Source of the DNA: an uncultured Dysosmobacter sp.
GTDB taxonomy: Bacteria; Bacillota; Clostridia; Oscillospirales; Oscillospiraceae
Length of the DNA: 64,000 nucleotides
NCBI GenBank assembly: GCA_947625655.1
Contig: CANQPD010000007.1
Location: 1-64,000, forward strand
Direction of reading: 5' to 3'
In this document: in pieces, positions 8,812 through 16,361 of the stretch
Layout: every line of letters begins with the position of its first letter
Numbering within the stretch: the stretch's first letter is position 1
Program-made: the position numbers and the translations under genes
The notes under the pieces: model-generated
Told to the model about the DNA's origin: nothing
Database searches by the model: none
The model's input: only the letters and a program-made list of their open reading frames with translations

Positions 8812-8851
8812 CTTTTGTTTATAGTATATACATAGTATAAACAAAAGTCAA
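8812..8851 (-). promoter_or_regulatory. mazEF promoter with palindromic operator
   Basis: A 12-bp perfect inverted repeat (CTTTTGTTTATA at 8812-8823 and its complement at 8836-8847, spacer 12) lies just before the antitoxin. On the minus strand a -35 TTGACT (8846-8851) and a -10 TATACT (8823-8828) are 17 bases apart, so the repeat overlaps both boxes. This fits autorepression by the MazEF complex. Confidence 0.75.
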
Positions 8852-8904
8852 TGAAAGATTCGGAAGTTATCCGACTGGGGCAGCTTTTTGATGAAAGGCA
8901 TGTA

Positions 8905-9540
8905 TCATTCTACGCTATCGAAAGCGTCAGGATATACAACGGATTCGAGTGTGTCTCCTGTTTCAGCATCTACAATTGAAATTTCACAATATTGTTCATC
9001 GCCTGCAAACATTTGATAAAAAGCAGCAGGGAAGTACACCGTCAAAGGGATAAAGGCTGCAGCCAGCCCGGCATCCTCGTAGCCTTGGCTGTCTACAATG
9101 ATATCAACCGTGTCGTATGAATCAGAGTGCTTGATATCGGTGATGTAGGGAGTATCCTCCGCTTGGATCAGGGCGGCATAAGAATCTTCAGCCGACTTGT
9201 TCATCTCGGACATAAGCTCCTTATGTTTTGCCTTGGTCATGGTGACGGTTACAGAGCCATCCTCATTCAAAGCGGCTTTTTTAAAGCCCTGTTCTTCAGC
9301 ATAAGAGTCAGGATCAAATGTGGACATATCTTCATCCTCAAAGAAAGAGGCTGGGAGTGTGATATCAATCGTTAAAAGATTTTCGTCCACAGTAACGCTG
9401 TTCTCATTGCCCGAAGATGCCTTTTCATCCTGTGTGTTGCTCTGTAGCGCAGAGTTATCGCTGGCGGAAGAGCTGTTCCCACAAGCGGCCATCAACATGA
9501 GCATCATAAACACAAGAGCAAGAGCAATAATCCGTTTCAT
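8905..9540 (-). CDS. Putative prophage-borne lipoprotein
   Basis: The 211-aa product has a lipoprotein signal peptide (MKRIIALALVF... then LMAACG) and a Ser/Asn/Asp-rich linker. A conserved-looking globular part follows, with VTVTMTKAKHKELMSEMNKS. It is likely exported and anchored. It is the last gene of the leftward block that begins with the repressor, and such genes in this position often alter the lysogen's surface. No specific function is recognised. Its GC content is lower than the chromosomal genes around the element. Confidence 0.7.
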   Translation of the reverse strand: MKRIIALALVFMMLMLMAACGNSSSASDNSALQSNTQDEKASSGNENSVTVDENLLTIDITLPASFFEDEDMSTFDPDSYAEEQGFKKAALNEDGSVTVTMTKAKHKELMSEMNKSAEDSYAALIQAEDTPYITDIKHSDSYDTVDIIVDSQGYEDAGLAAAFIPLTVYFPAAFYQMFAGDEQYCEISIVDAETGDTLESVVYPDAFDSVE

Positions 9541-9582
9541 TTTTCATTCCTTTTCCTTTACTATGATATCTTTGACTTTGGC

Positions 9583-9601
9583 GGTGTCCGATTCGGACAC
9601 C
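9583..9601. repeat. 19-bp palindrome, copy 1 (variant)
   Basis: GGTGTCCGATTCGGACACC is a perfect palindrome with a one-base centre. It is related to copies at 13079-13097 and 17756-17772. It lies between two leftward genes and has no T run after it. Confidence 0.7.
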
Positions 9602-9603
9602 GT

Positions 9604-10077
9604 TTATTTTTTGCCCGGTTTGAATTTGTGCCCGCAGTTGAGACAGGTGATCTCCACTTTGTTGGAACCGATCCCGCCGGCAACGGCTCCGGCCAGACTG
9701 CTGGAAAGGAACATGCCAGCAGCGGCTTTTCCTGCGCTGAAGCCCTTTTTATTTGCAGACAGAGAAGTGGAACCGCACTTTGGACAGCAGGCCACGCCGG
9801 CAGATTTATTCTCAGCAATGCGTTGCTTGGCCTTGGATTTTTCTGACGGTGCGATTTGAGTGGTCAAGTCTTGGAGCATCTGTTTTGATGCGAGCTTATT
9901 CCTTTCCCACTCTGCGGAGGAGGTTTCTGCCATTTTATCCGGTTTGATCCAGAGACCCAAAATCAAACTGATTATAGCGAGCACTATAAGACTGATATCC
10001 ACAGCAACAGCAATTAACAGAAATAATGCTGCACAGGCATAAAGAATTATCTTGGTTATACAAAAGAAAGTTTTCAT
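9604..10077 (-). CDS. Membrane protein with C-terminal zinc ribbon
   Basis: The 157-aa protein begins with two hydrophobic segments (about residues 5-28 and 29-44), followed by a charged stretch and a zinc ribbon made from CCPKCGS and CLNCGH. A glycine/alanine-rich hydrophobic segment lies between the two cysteine pairs (SAGKAAAGMFLSSSLAGAVAGGIG). The layout resembles small zinc-ribbon membrane proteins of Firmicutes and their phages. The job is unknown. It lies 18 bases downstream of the next gene in the same leftward unit, so co-transcription is likely. Confidence 0.7.
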   Translation of the reverse strand: MKTFFCITKIILYACAALFLLIAVAVDISLIVLAIISLILGLWIKPDKMAETSSAEWERNKLASKQMLQDLTTQIAPSEKSKAKQRIAENKSAGVACCPKCGSTSLSANKKGFSAGKAAAGMFLSSSLAGAVAGGIGSNKVEITCLNCGHKFKPGKK

Positions 10078-10095
10078 ATCTATGCCTTCCCTGCC

Positions 10096-10767
10096 TCACT
10101 TTTTGAGTCGCCCAAGATCCGCACCACATTTGGGGCAGAAAACGATTTCCCCGCCCGGAACTTTTTTTGCACAGAGCATCGTTCCGCCGCAGCTTGGGCA
10201 TTTGCCATAGGCGGCCTGCTCCGTTTTAGATAGACGCCGCCCATTTCTGTAAGGCTGTTTGATACGCTCTATTTTGGCGTATTGTTCTGCGCTGCGGCGT
10301 ATGATGCGGGCATGGCCAGGCTGGACAGCAGTTTTTTGTGGAGGAGCAGATGGAATCGCGGCCAGCAGGGTCTGCGTAAGCTGTGCGAGCTCTGCGGATG
10401 TGCCGCTGATCTCAACGGTAACATCTTCGCAATGGATAGAGACTTTTTTGGTGAGCAGGCCCTTGATGTCTCCAATGCCGATACACGCCGAATAGGGCAT
10501 TTGGACAATGACTAAATTATGCAGGACTGAGCTGCAGCAATAAAAACTATGGGTACTAACCATGACCACGCCGGGATAGGATTTCCCCTCGATAACAAAC
10601 GAGGCAATAAATGCAAATTTCACACGCTCTCCGTATTCAAGTAAGAGATCGGCTTCTTTGACAGATTCCATATTGGCGTGAGAAATATGCTGGTCGTGTG
10701 CGACAAGGTATTCACCTGCGGTGTAAACCTGAGAGGGGGCAAGTTTCGGTATAAAGTAGTTACTCAT
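10096..10767 (-). CDS. PH-like/zinc-ribbon protein, function unknown
   Basis: The 223-aa protein has a beta-rich N-terminal half (GERVKFAFIASF, GVVMVSTHSFYCC, KVSIHCEDVTVEISG) that resembles bacterial PH-like domains; this is a judgement by eye. A proline-rich linker and a C-terminal zinc ribbon (CPSCGG, CPKCGA) follow. There is no signal peptide or membrane segment. Its start overlaps the repressor stop by 4 bases (ATGA), so it is coupled to the repressor and probably expressed in the lysogen. Its downstream neighbour also ends in a zinc ribbon. Confidence 0.7.
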   Translation of the reverse strand: MSNYFIPKLAPSQVYTAGEYLVAHDQHISHANMESVKEADLLLEYGERVKFAFIASFVIEGKSYPGVVMVSTHSFYCCSSVLHNLVIVQMPYSACIGIGDIKGLLTKKVSIHCEDVTVEISGTSAELAQLTQTLLAAIPSAPPQKTAVQPGHARIIRRSAEQYAKIERIKQPYRNGRRLSKTEQAAYGKCPSCGGTMLCAKKVPGGEIVFCPKCGADLGRLKK

Positions 10768-11387
10768 GGTTTCCCCCCTTTGATTTTTCTCCGCAGTTCC
10801 ACTACCACGCCAGCGATGGAGATGGGCAGCGCCATAACTTCCTCTTTGCTGTATGTGCGGGGCGGGTAGGACTGATTGCGGGGCACCAATGTCATAGACC
10901 CATCATCCTGGCTCTTGACCTGCTTCAGCGTAGCGTCATAACCATTGACGTAGACCACACACACGTCGCCGGATTCAAAGCAGGGGGTCTTGCGGACGAT
11001 GACCACGTCACCTGGTAAATAGTCCGGCCACATGCTGTCTCCTTTAACCTCCAGGGCAAAGTATTCCTTGCCACCGGCGCACATAGACTCCGGGATTTCC
11101 TCCCAGTCAATGATCTCCTCAATTGCTTCCAGGGGGATACCTGCGGGGATGGAGCCGAGGACGGGGATACGGACAATTTTACTCCCCGTATTGGTAGTTG
11201 TTGTGTTGCCGAGAAGATAATCAACTGATACATCAAATAAGTTTGCCAATTTTAGTAGTTGATCTCTATCAATTTTTGCTTTCCCATTTTCCCAGTAGGA
11301 GTAGCCGTTCTGAGTCAAACCGATGGCGCGTGCGACCTCAACCTGTGTCAATCCTTTTGCTTTGCGAGCGGCTTTTAAATTGTTCAT
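10764..11387 (-). CDS. Prophage repressor, LexA/CI type (S24 peptidase)
   Basis: This 207-aa protein should hold the prophage silent and be inactivated by RecA-stimulated self-cleavage. An XRE helix-turn-helix occupies about residues 3-58 (LTQVEVARAIGLTQNGYSYWENG). The C-terminal S24 domain has the cleavage Ala-Gly at 82-83 (SIPAGI), the nucleophile Ser in GDSMWPDY (residue 118) and the base Lys in DATLKQV (residue 155). All three are intact. It faces a rightward small gene across an intergenic region with a perfect inverted repeat. The leftward operon behind it carries three more genes. Confidence 0.93.
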   Translation of the reverse strand: MNNLKAARKAKGLTQVEVARAIGLTQNGYSYWENGKAKIDRDQLLKLANLFDVSVDYLLGNTTTTNTGSKIVRIPVLGSIPAGIPLEAIEEIIDWEEIPESMCAGGKEYFALEVKGDSMWPDYLPGDVVIVRKTPCFESGDVCVVYVNGYDATLKQVKSQDDGSMTLVPRNQSYPPRTYSKEEVMALPISIAGVVVELRRKIKGGKP

Positions 11388-11418
11388 GCCATCACCTCAA
11401 CGCCAGAATATCAATAGA

Positions 11419-11445
11419 TTCGATATCTAAAATAATGATATCGAA
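11419..11445. promoter_or_regulatory. Probable prophage operator
   Basis: TTCGATATC (11419-11427) and GATATCGAA (11437-11445) form a perfect 9-bp inverted repeat with a 9-base AT spacer. It lies between the divergent repressor and the rightward gene. A related AATATC half lies at 11408-11413. The repressor is the obvious binder. Confidence 0.7.
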
Positions 11446-11467
11446 AACAGCGTAAGGAGGTGAAATC

Positions 11468-11671
11468 ATGTTGCAAGGTTACCGTACTTCGGCCCCCAAT
11501 GAGAAATCAAAGGCGCTGGGAGAAAAGGTCACCGCACTGCTGGTATCCAGTGCGGTGACCTACCAAGAAGCGGAGGACGCTCTGGAATATGCGCAGGAGA
11601 CGTTAATGCGTTCGACATATCCGAGCATTAGCGGGATTCCTCATCCAGGCGATTCCGAACAGATTGTTTGA
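11468..11671 (+). CDS. Small prophage protein (first rightward gene)
   Basis: The 67-aa protein starts after a strong site (AGGAGGTGAAATCATG), directly across the operator from the repressor. The middle is helical (GEKVTALLVSSAVTYQEAEDALEYAQETLM) and has no recognised domain. Position suggests an early regulatory or accessory protein. The same 16-base leader precedes the next rightward gene at 11855-11870. Its last 44 bases overlap a leftward small ORF. Confidence 0.6.
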   Translation: MLQGYRTSAPNEKSKALGEKVTALLVSSAVTYQEAEDALEYAQETLMRSTYPSISGIPHPGDSEQIV

Positions 11672-11795
11672 GGAGATCAAATTCTTCGTCAAGTTCTTTT
11701 TTGATAGGGGTGGGCAACAGTGCCCGCAGGTCGGATGTGCGACTATCATAAACGGCGAAGAACCGCATCAAGTCCTGCTTCAAACGATAATCCAA
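11628..11795 (-). CDS. Possible small leftward protein, TTG start
   Basis: A 55-codon frame on the minus strand begins with TTG, 6-8 bases after GGGGGTGA, and ends at TAA. The deduced protein is coherent and charged (YRLKQDLMRFFAVYD, LPTPIKKELDEEFDLLKQS), as expected of a small helical phage protein. It overlaps the end of the 67-aa rightward gene. It fills the otherwise empty stretch before the chimera. No function is known, and the non-ATG start keeps confidence modest. Confidence 0.4.
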   Translation of the reverse strand: MDYRLKQDLMRFFAVYDSRTSDLRALLPTPIKKELDEEFDLLKQSVRNRLDEESR

Positions 11796-11867
11796 TGTGT
11801 CACCCCCTTTCTCCGACTAAATTCTACCACTGGCCGGGAAAAGGGACAACAGGAAGGAGGTGAAATC

Positions 11868-13076
11868 ATGATCATGCGCATCAAGGAACTGCGGGTGGCA
11901 GCAGGCATGACGCAGGGCGAGCTTGCCGCCGGCATGGGCGTCAACCAGAATACCATTTCCCAATGGGAACATGAGGTTGTACTCCCCAGGACCCGGCAGC
12001 TCCCGGAGCTGGCAAGGCTGCTTGGCGTCAACTTCAACGAGCTGTTTGCCAATGCTGACACCGAGGCCGGATACGGTGAGGAAACCTACGCCAAGCGGGT
12101 ATTGGACGGCGAGGTGGCGGACGAGACCTACTTCGTTATGATCCGGGAGCTGCCTGCCGGCGCCAATCCCCACGACAAGGCGCTGTGGTTGATGGCAAAT
12201 CCCTGCCTGCGGTATCCAAACGAGTACAGCGCGTACCTGCTGGAACAGATCGAGGCGGAGTACACGGCGGCCTACGGTTCCAACGATCCCCACAAGATCC
12301 GGCAGTTTCTCACCCGCCGGATGTGCCAGTGGCAGACCGGCAGCGTCAACCGCTACCTGGACGAGAAGTGCATGGAGCTGGCCCGCATGGCGCAGATCCC
12401 CCGGGAGGCGTTCGCGGCGCTGACCGACGGCCGGGAGTGCTGGTGCGGTTTTGACCTGGGCAAGCGTATTGACCTGAGCGGCGCGGGGGGTGTGTTCCTG
12501 CTGGATGACGGCCGGGTGGCCATCAAGGCCCATGGCTTTATGCCGGAGAACCGGGCACAGTACCACGAGCACACCGACCAGGTGCCCTATATCGCCTGGG
12601 CCAAGGACGGGTACTGCACCCTGACACCCGGTGACGTCACCGACAACAGCTATGTGGAGAACTGGATTTGTGCCGGCGAACGGGAACACGGTTGGACGGT
12701 GCTGGAAACGGATTACGATGGCCACAACGCCACCGACCTGGCCATCAAAATGTGCCAGGAGCGGAACAACGAGGACTTCTGCGTGGAGATCGCCCAGACC
12801 TGCGCCGGGCAGAATCTGGCCGTCAAGGGGTTCCGGGAGCTGCTGCTCCAGGGGCGGATCGTGCTGGAGGAGAATCCTTTGCTGATCTGGTGCCTGGCGA
12901 ACGCTGTCGAGATCCAGAACAACTACGGAGATATCAAGCTCTCCAAGAAGCACAAGGACGATACCGAGCGTATCGACCCCGTGGCAGCGTGCATGAACGC
13001 TCTGGCCCGGGCGCTGGTGCGGCGGAACAATCCCACGCTGGCCGACCGGATCGACCAAGGCGTGTGGGGGATGTGA
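11868..13076 (+). CDS. Chimera: XRE helix-turn-helix fused to terminase large-subunit C-terminal half
   Basis: The 402-aa frame starts after AGGAGGTGAAATCATG. Residues 1-62 are a complete XRE domain (MTQGELAAGMGVNQNTISQW). From about residue 66 the sequence is the C-terminal half of a phage terminase large subunit: ALWLMANPCLRYP, the nuclease strand WCGFDLGKRIDLSG (D196), TVLETDYDGHNATD, and KDDTERIDPVAACMNAL (D370). The whole ATPase half, including Walker A, is missing. I infer that a deletion joined an early regulator gene in frame to terminase, removing the genes between. As it stands the protein cannot package DNA. It might still bind DNA. Confidence 0.85.
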   Translation: MIMRIKELRVAAGMTQGELAAGMGVNQNTISQWEHEVVLPRTRQLPELARLLGVNFNELFANADTEAGYGEETYAKRVLDGEVADETYFVMIRELPAGANPHDKALWLMANPCLRYPNEYSAYLLEQIEAEYTAAYGSNDPHKIRQFLTRRMCQWQTGSVNRYLDEKCMELARMAQIPREAFAALTDGRECWCGFDLGKRIDLSGAGGVFLLDDGRVAIKAHGFMPENRAQYHEHTDQVPYIAWAKDGYCTLTPGDVTDNSYVENWICAGEREHGWTVLETDYDGHNATDLAIKMCQERNNEDFCVEIAQTCAGQNLAVKGFRELLLQGRIVLEENPLLIWCLANAVEIQNNYGDIKLSKKHKDDTERIDPVAACMNALARALVRRNNPTLADRIDQGVWGM

Positions 13077-13078
13077 GC

Positions 13079-13097
13079 GGTGTCCAATTTGGACACC
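13079..13097. repeat. 19-bp palindrome, copy 2
   Basis: GGTGTCCAATTTGGACACC, with 9-bp perfect arms and a one-base centre, lies between the chimera stop and the next ribosome site. The inner 17 bases recur exactly at 17756-17772. Confidence 0.75.
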
Positions 13098-13111
13098 GGG
13101 AAAGGAGCGGT

Positions 13112-13636
13112 ATGGAAAATCCGCTGAAGGATGCCGTGCATGGCATCGTCAAGGGAATCAATGCGCGGCTTCCCACCATTTTGCTGTTGCTGGGAGCCGC
13201 TACGGCAGCCTGCGGCATCGGTCTGATTTATCTGCCGGCGGGCGTCATTGCCGCCGGAGCGGCGATGATGGCCCTGGGCGTGTTGCTGATCAAGGGAGGT
13301 ATGGTCGACGCCGGCAAGCTGCGCCACCGCATTGCGTTCCAGCGGTTTTGCGGGGAGCAGGACAACTTTGGAGACCCGCTGCAGGCGGATGATGCCAATT
13401 GGGTGCATGTGGCCACCGTGTGGGCGGCTGTCAATCCCATCAGCGGGCGGGAGTTCTACGCGGCGGAGCAGAGTCAGAGTGAGGTCAGTCACAAGATAAG
13501 CTGCCGGTACCGGACGGGTCTGGACACGGCCATGCGGATCACCTGCGGCTCCCGGCGCTTCAAGATCATCTCCATCATCGACTGGGAGGAGCGGCACGAA
13601 AGTCTGCTGATCATGTGCAAGGAGCTGGTGCAGTGA
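13112..13636 (+). CDS. Fusion: small membrane protein plus head-tail adaptor (SPP1 gp16-like)
   Basis: The 174-aa frame has two unlike parts. Residues 1-63 form a small hydrophobic protein with two membrane segments (LPTILLLLGAATAACGIGLIY, then VIAAGAAMMALGVLLI). From residue 64 (MVDAGKLRHRIAFQRF) it is a head-closure/head-tail adaptor: VATVWAAVNPISGREFYAAEQ, SHKISCRYR and RFKIISIIDWEERHESLLIMC are typical of that family. A true adaptor gene would start at the internal ATG at 13301, but no well-spaced ribosome site is seen there. A second deletion between terminase and the connector genes is the likely cause. It overlaps the next gene by one base. Confidence 0.75.
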   Translation: MENPLKDAVHGIVKGINARLPTILLLLGAATAACGIGLIYLPAGVIAAGAAMMALGVLLIKGGMVDAGKLRHRIAFQRFCGEQDNFGDPLQADDANWVHVATVWAAVNPISGREFYAAEQSQSEVSHKISCRYRTGLDTAMRITCGSRRFKIISIIDWEERHESLLIMCKELVQ

Positions 13637-13977
13637 TGGCAAACAAGCCTGTGGCATTTTACTTTGAGGGTTTTGGCGGTTTTGTCAGCGTCCTTGGCAG
13701 TATGGAGCAGGTGCCCCAGAAATGTGTGACCAGGGCCGCAGGCAAAGGCGCCACCGTGATCCGCAGGGCCATCCGCAGCCAGGCCCCCGTGGACACCGGC
13801 GCCCTGAAGCGGGGCATCATCCGCGAGGGCGAGCGCAGCCGCAAAAAGGGCAAAAAGGTCTACAAGATGATGTTTGACCCGACGATGAACGATGTGTTTC
13901 AAAAGCCCATCAAGCATCCGGGCGCGGCTGGCGGCAGTAAAAAAACAGATCATGCCTATCCTGAAGTATGGCACTGA
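13636..13977 (+). pseudogene. HK97 gp10-like tail-completion protein, 3' end lost
   Basis: The first ~108 residues match HK97 gp10-family neck/tail proteins: RAAGKGATVIRRAIRSQAPVDTGALKRGIIR and the following basic region. After HAYPE the expected C terminus is missing and the frame stops six residues later, where tape-measure sequence begins in another frame. The ATG overlaps the TGA of the adaptor gene by one base, the usual coupling. I read this as the left side of a third deletion. The product would be truncated and probably non-functional. Confidence 0.75.
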
Positions 13978-15163
13978 GGCCCAGCGGGCGGCTACCCTGG
14001 CGGAAGTCGTGGAGGAGTCCGTGGGCGGCATGAACGCCGCCCTGGCGGCCACGCCCAACGGCCGGCTGCAGCAGGTGTCCAACACCCTGGGGAAGATCCA
14101 GGAGTCTTTCGGACAGGCGGTTTCCAATATCGCCGTGCTGTTTGTCCCGGCGATGAACGCCGTCTGCAATGTCCTGGCCAGCGCGGCTACGCTGGCCAAC
14201 AAGGTGGCGCAGACCCTTGCCAATGTGTTTGGCGGCGGGAAATCCGCAGCGGCCGCTGCGGTGACGTACACGGGAGCCGTGTCCGGTGCCTTGGAGGATG
14301 TGGAGGACTCCGCCGCATCTGCCGGCAAGGCCATGCAGGCCCTGATGGGCTTTGACCAGATCACCAAGCTGAGCGACAGCAGCTCCAGCGCCGCCTCGGC
14401 GGCGGCCGGAGGCGGGAGCGGCGGCAGCATCGCGGAATCCGCCGGCGAGGCGGACGAGGCCGGGGAGAGCATCGGATGGCTGGAGCAGCGGCTGACGGCC
14501 TTGAGGGACAAGTTCGCCGGTATCGATACCAGCAAGCTAACGGATTCACTGGCCCGGCTGAAAGCGGCTGTTGAGCCGTTCAAAGAAAAACTCTTTTCCG
14601 GCCTTTCCTGGGCCATAGACAACATTTTTGTGCCACTGGGGACCTGGGCAATGGAGAGCGCCCTCCCGGCGTTTCTGGACGTTCTGAGCGGCGGCGTGAG
14701 CCTTTTGACCAGTGTCTTGGGGGCATTTCAGCCGATGGGAAGCTGGCTGTGGGAGCATTTCCTGCAGCCGCTGGCGTCCTGGACGGGAGATTTGGTCGTT
14801 TCGGCATTACAGGAGATCTCCGATCTGCTGTTTGATCTGTCAGACCTGATCTCCGGCAACACGACTCTGGGGGACTTTATCGCAGATCTCACACCGGCGC
14901 AGACCGCCCTGGTGGGTATTGCTGGAGCTTTGGGGACAATCGCTGTTGTTTCCAAGACACTGGCTGGAATCAGCGCGATCACAACGTTCCTCACCTCGGT
15001 TAAAGCCCTGAACGCGACCGGGATCATCGGCAAGCTGGCAGAGGTGTTTTTACTGACAGCCAGCGGTGCTGGCACGCTGCATGAGGCGATGTCGCTGGTA
15101 TTCGGCCCCGGTTCCATCTTGACGGGCGTTGGTTCCCTGGTGGGTGGAGCGATCCTGGCAGTA
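13955..15163 (+). pseudogene. Tail tape-measure protein, internal fragment
   Basis: A 400-residue stretch has tape-measure features: EAQRAATLAEVVEESVGGMN, TPNGRLQQVSNTLGKIQES, a Ser/Ala/Gly-rich region, and long hydrophobic helices (LVGIAGALGTIAVVSKTLAG). The N-terminal several hundred residues and the start codon are gone, because the gp10 fragment abuts in another frame. At about 15163 the frame leaves tape-measure sequence after VGGAILAVP and runs out of frame into the remnant of a different tail gene. Both boundaries are deletion joints by inference. An internal ATG (13949) exists but without a good ribosome site. Confidence 0.75.
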
Positions 15164-15165
15164 CC

Positions 15166-15255
15166 CGCTACGCCTATAATGTGGAGTTCGACGGCCAGGG
15201 CCGCCCTACAAAAATCACGGACAGCGACGGACACTCCATGAGCATCTACTGGTAA
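15166..15255 (+). pseudogene. C-terminal remnant of a phage tail protein
   Basis: In the frame that starts at 15166 the last 29 codons before TAA read YAYNVEFDGQGRPTKITDSD and onward to SIYW, a common end of phage tail/minor structural proteins. It has no start. It is the right side of the fourth inferred deletion, joined to tape-measure sequence. Confidence 0.6.
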
Positions 15256-15269
15256 GGAGGGCATAAGAC

Positions 15270-15491
15270 GTGGAATATCATCAGGACAGTTTCCTGGCCG
15301 GGATCGCGGTTGGAAGAAGGCTCAAGGGCTGGGCCTGCGGCGGAGATTTAGCGTTAAATATGGGAAATACTGGAAATGCGGGGGGGGGGGAGGGTATTAT
15401 TCGCGTCGGTGTGTTTAATACCGCTAGAACTTTTACTGGAGCGTTGATTTCTCCGCAAATTTACACGGGAGAGGTTGCAATAAAAGAATGA
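15270..15491 (+). CDS. Small tail-region protein with 11-G tract
   Basis: The 73-aa frame starts with GTG, 9 bases after AAGGAGG. Its beginning (FLAGIAVGRRLKGWACGGDL) is repeated in the 40-aa gene at 16239. An uninterrupted run of 11 G at 15380-15390 codes for Gly residues near codon 38. Loss or gain of one G would end translation early: one shifted frame meets TAA at 15416, the other a stop about 18 codons after the tract. The current length keeps the frame open into an ATGA overlap with the next gene. Function is unknown; it is probably a tail accessory protein or leader. Confidence 0.65.
   Translation: MEYHQDSFLAGIAVGRRLKGWACGGDLALNMGNTGNAGGGEGIIRVGVFNTARTFTGALISPQIYTGEVAIKE
15380..15390 (+). 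repeat. Homopolymer tract, 11 G
   Basis: Eleven consecutive G lie inside the 73-aa gene. Tracts of this length slip readily during replication and are typical contingency loci. They are also prone to sequencing error. Confidence 0.9.
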
Positions 15492-16225
15492 GCTATACGA
15501 TTAAGCAACAGGTTTTCGAGGGGGCTAATACGTCAATATTGAAAACCGCTATTTACGAGTGGCTTGGCCAACAGTTTGAAGAACTTGTTCCAGTTGGCAC
15601 GAGTTCATTCAGCTATCGTGGGGAACATGGTGGTTTCAGGTTATATACTGGATCTTCTTCAAGTGTCGGTAGTCCAACAAAATACTATGTAGGGATTTCT
15701 TCTGTGTATGCTCTTACGGAATCTAGTTATACGAATGCATACAACAGTGACATAATACCGACGTCGGTCGTAGTTGGAAATAGCAGCATCCTCAAAATGG
15801 GAATCACTGTTATTAGATCTGACGATGCCATGGTTATTATTCCTGGCAATTATACATTTACAGCTAATGCGTCTGAACCACCCTGTGTAAAATATGTCAC
15901 CAGTCAGTTGCAAGGAAAGTTTTTAGGGGTGGGAAAGATTGGCGCTGAATATCCAATCCTCTATCTTTTGCCGTCTGGGGAAAACAGCCATTACGGAAGT
16001 AAATCCAGTACTGTGATACCTGATACTCTGCCAGCAGATGCTCCGAGCGGATCGTTAATAGCCAGCCTTTGCTATGTTTGGACGACATCAGTATGGATGG
16101 AGCCCACGCCGGTAACAGATTTTTATAAACTATACGGGAGAACATATCCTGATCTGCTGACTCCGGTGACCATTGATGGGCTGCAATTGATACGGATAAC
16201 TACCCATGTGGCCATTGGACAATGA
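15488..16225 (+). CDS. Probable tail/receptor-binding protein, unrecognised family
   Basis: The 245-aa protein is rich in Ser, Thr, Tyr and Gly with alternating beta-type patterns (SFSYRGEHGGFRLYTGSSSS, SSTVIPDTLPADAPSG), like phage tail-tip or fibre proteins. It lacks a signal peptide and any family motif I know. It starts four bases before the previous stop (ATGA). The segment is visibly more AT-rich than its flanks and is bracketed by two copies of the same short N-terminal motif, which suggests a swapped cassette. Assignment as a host-recognition protein is inference from position and composition. Confidence 0.55.
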   Translation: MSYTIKQQVFEGANTSILKTAIYEWLGQQFEELVPVGTSSFSYRGEHGGFRLYTGSSSSVGSPTKYYVGISSVYALTESSYTNAYNSDIIPTSVVVGNSSILKMGITVIRSDDAMVIIPGNYTFTANASEPPCVKYVTSQLQGKFLGVGKIGAEYPILYLLPSGENSHYGSKSSTVIPDTLPADAPSGSLIASLCYVWTTSVWMEPTPVTDFYKLYGRTYPDLLTPVTIDGLQLIRITTHVAIGQ

Positions 16226-16238
16226 CGGGGGGGAGATT

Positions 16239-16361
16239 ATGGATAGCAACGCATTTCTGGCAGGCCTGGCCGTAGGCCGCCGCCTGAAGGGCTGGGCCTG
16301 CGGGGGAGATTTAAGAGTGAATATTGGAACTGGCGGAAACGATGAAAAAGATGAACCATAG
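16239..16361 (+). CDS. Short duplicate of the tail-region leader gene
   Basis: This 40-aa frame starts with MDSNAFLAGLAVGRRLKGW and is nearly identical in its first 25 residues to the protein at 15270, but stops soon after (NDEKDEP). A G-rich ribosome site (GGGGGGGAG) precedes the ATG. The DNA for KGWACGGDL is almost identical in both copies. Its last 20 bases overlap the next gene in another frame. It may be a remnant of a longer tail gene or a short accessory protein. Confidence 0.55.
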   Translation: MDSNAFLAGLAVGRRLKGWACGGDLRVNIGTGGNDEKDEP

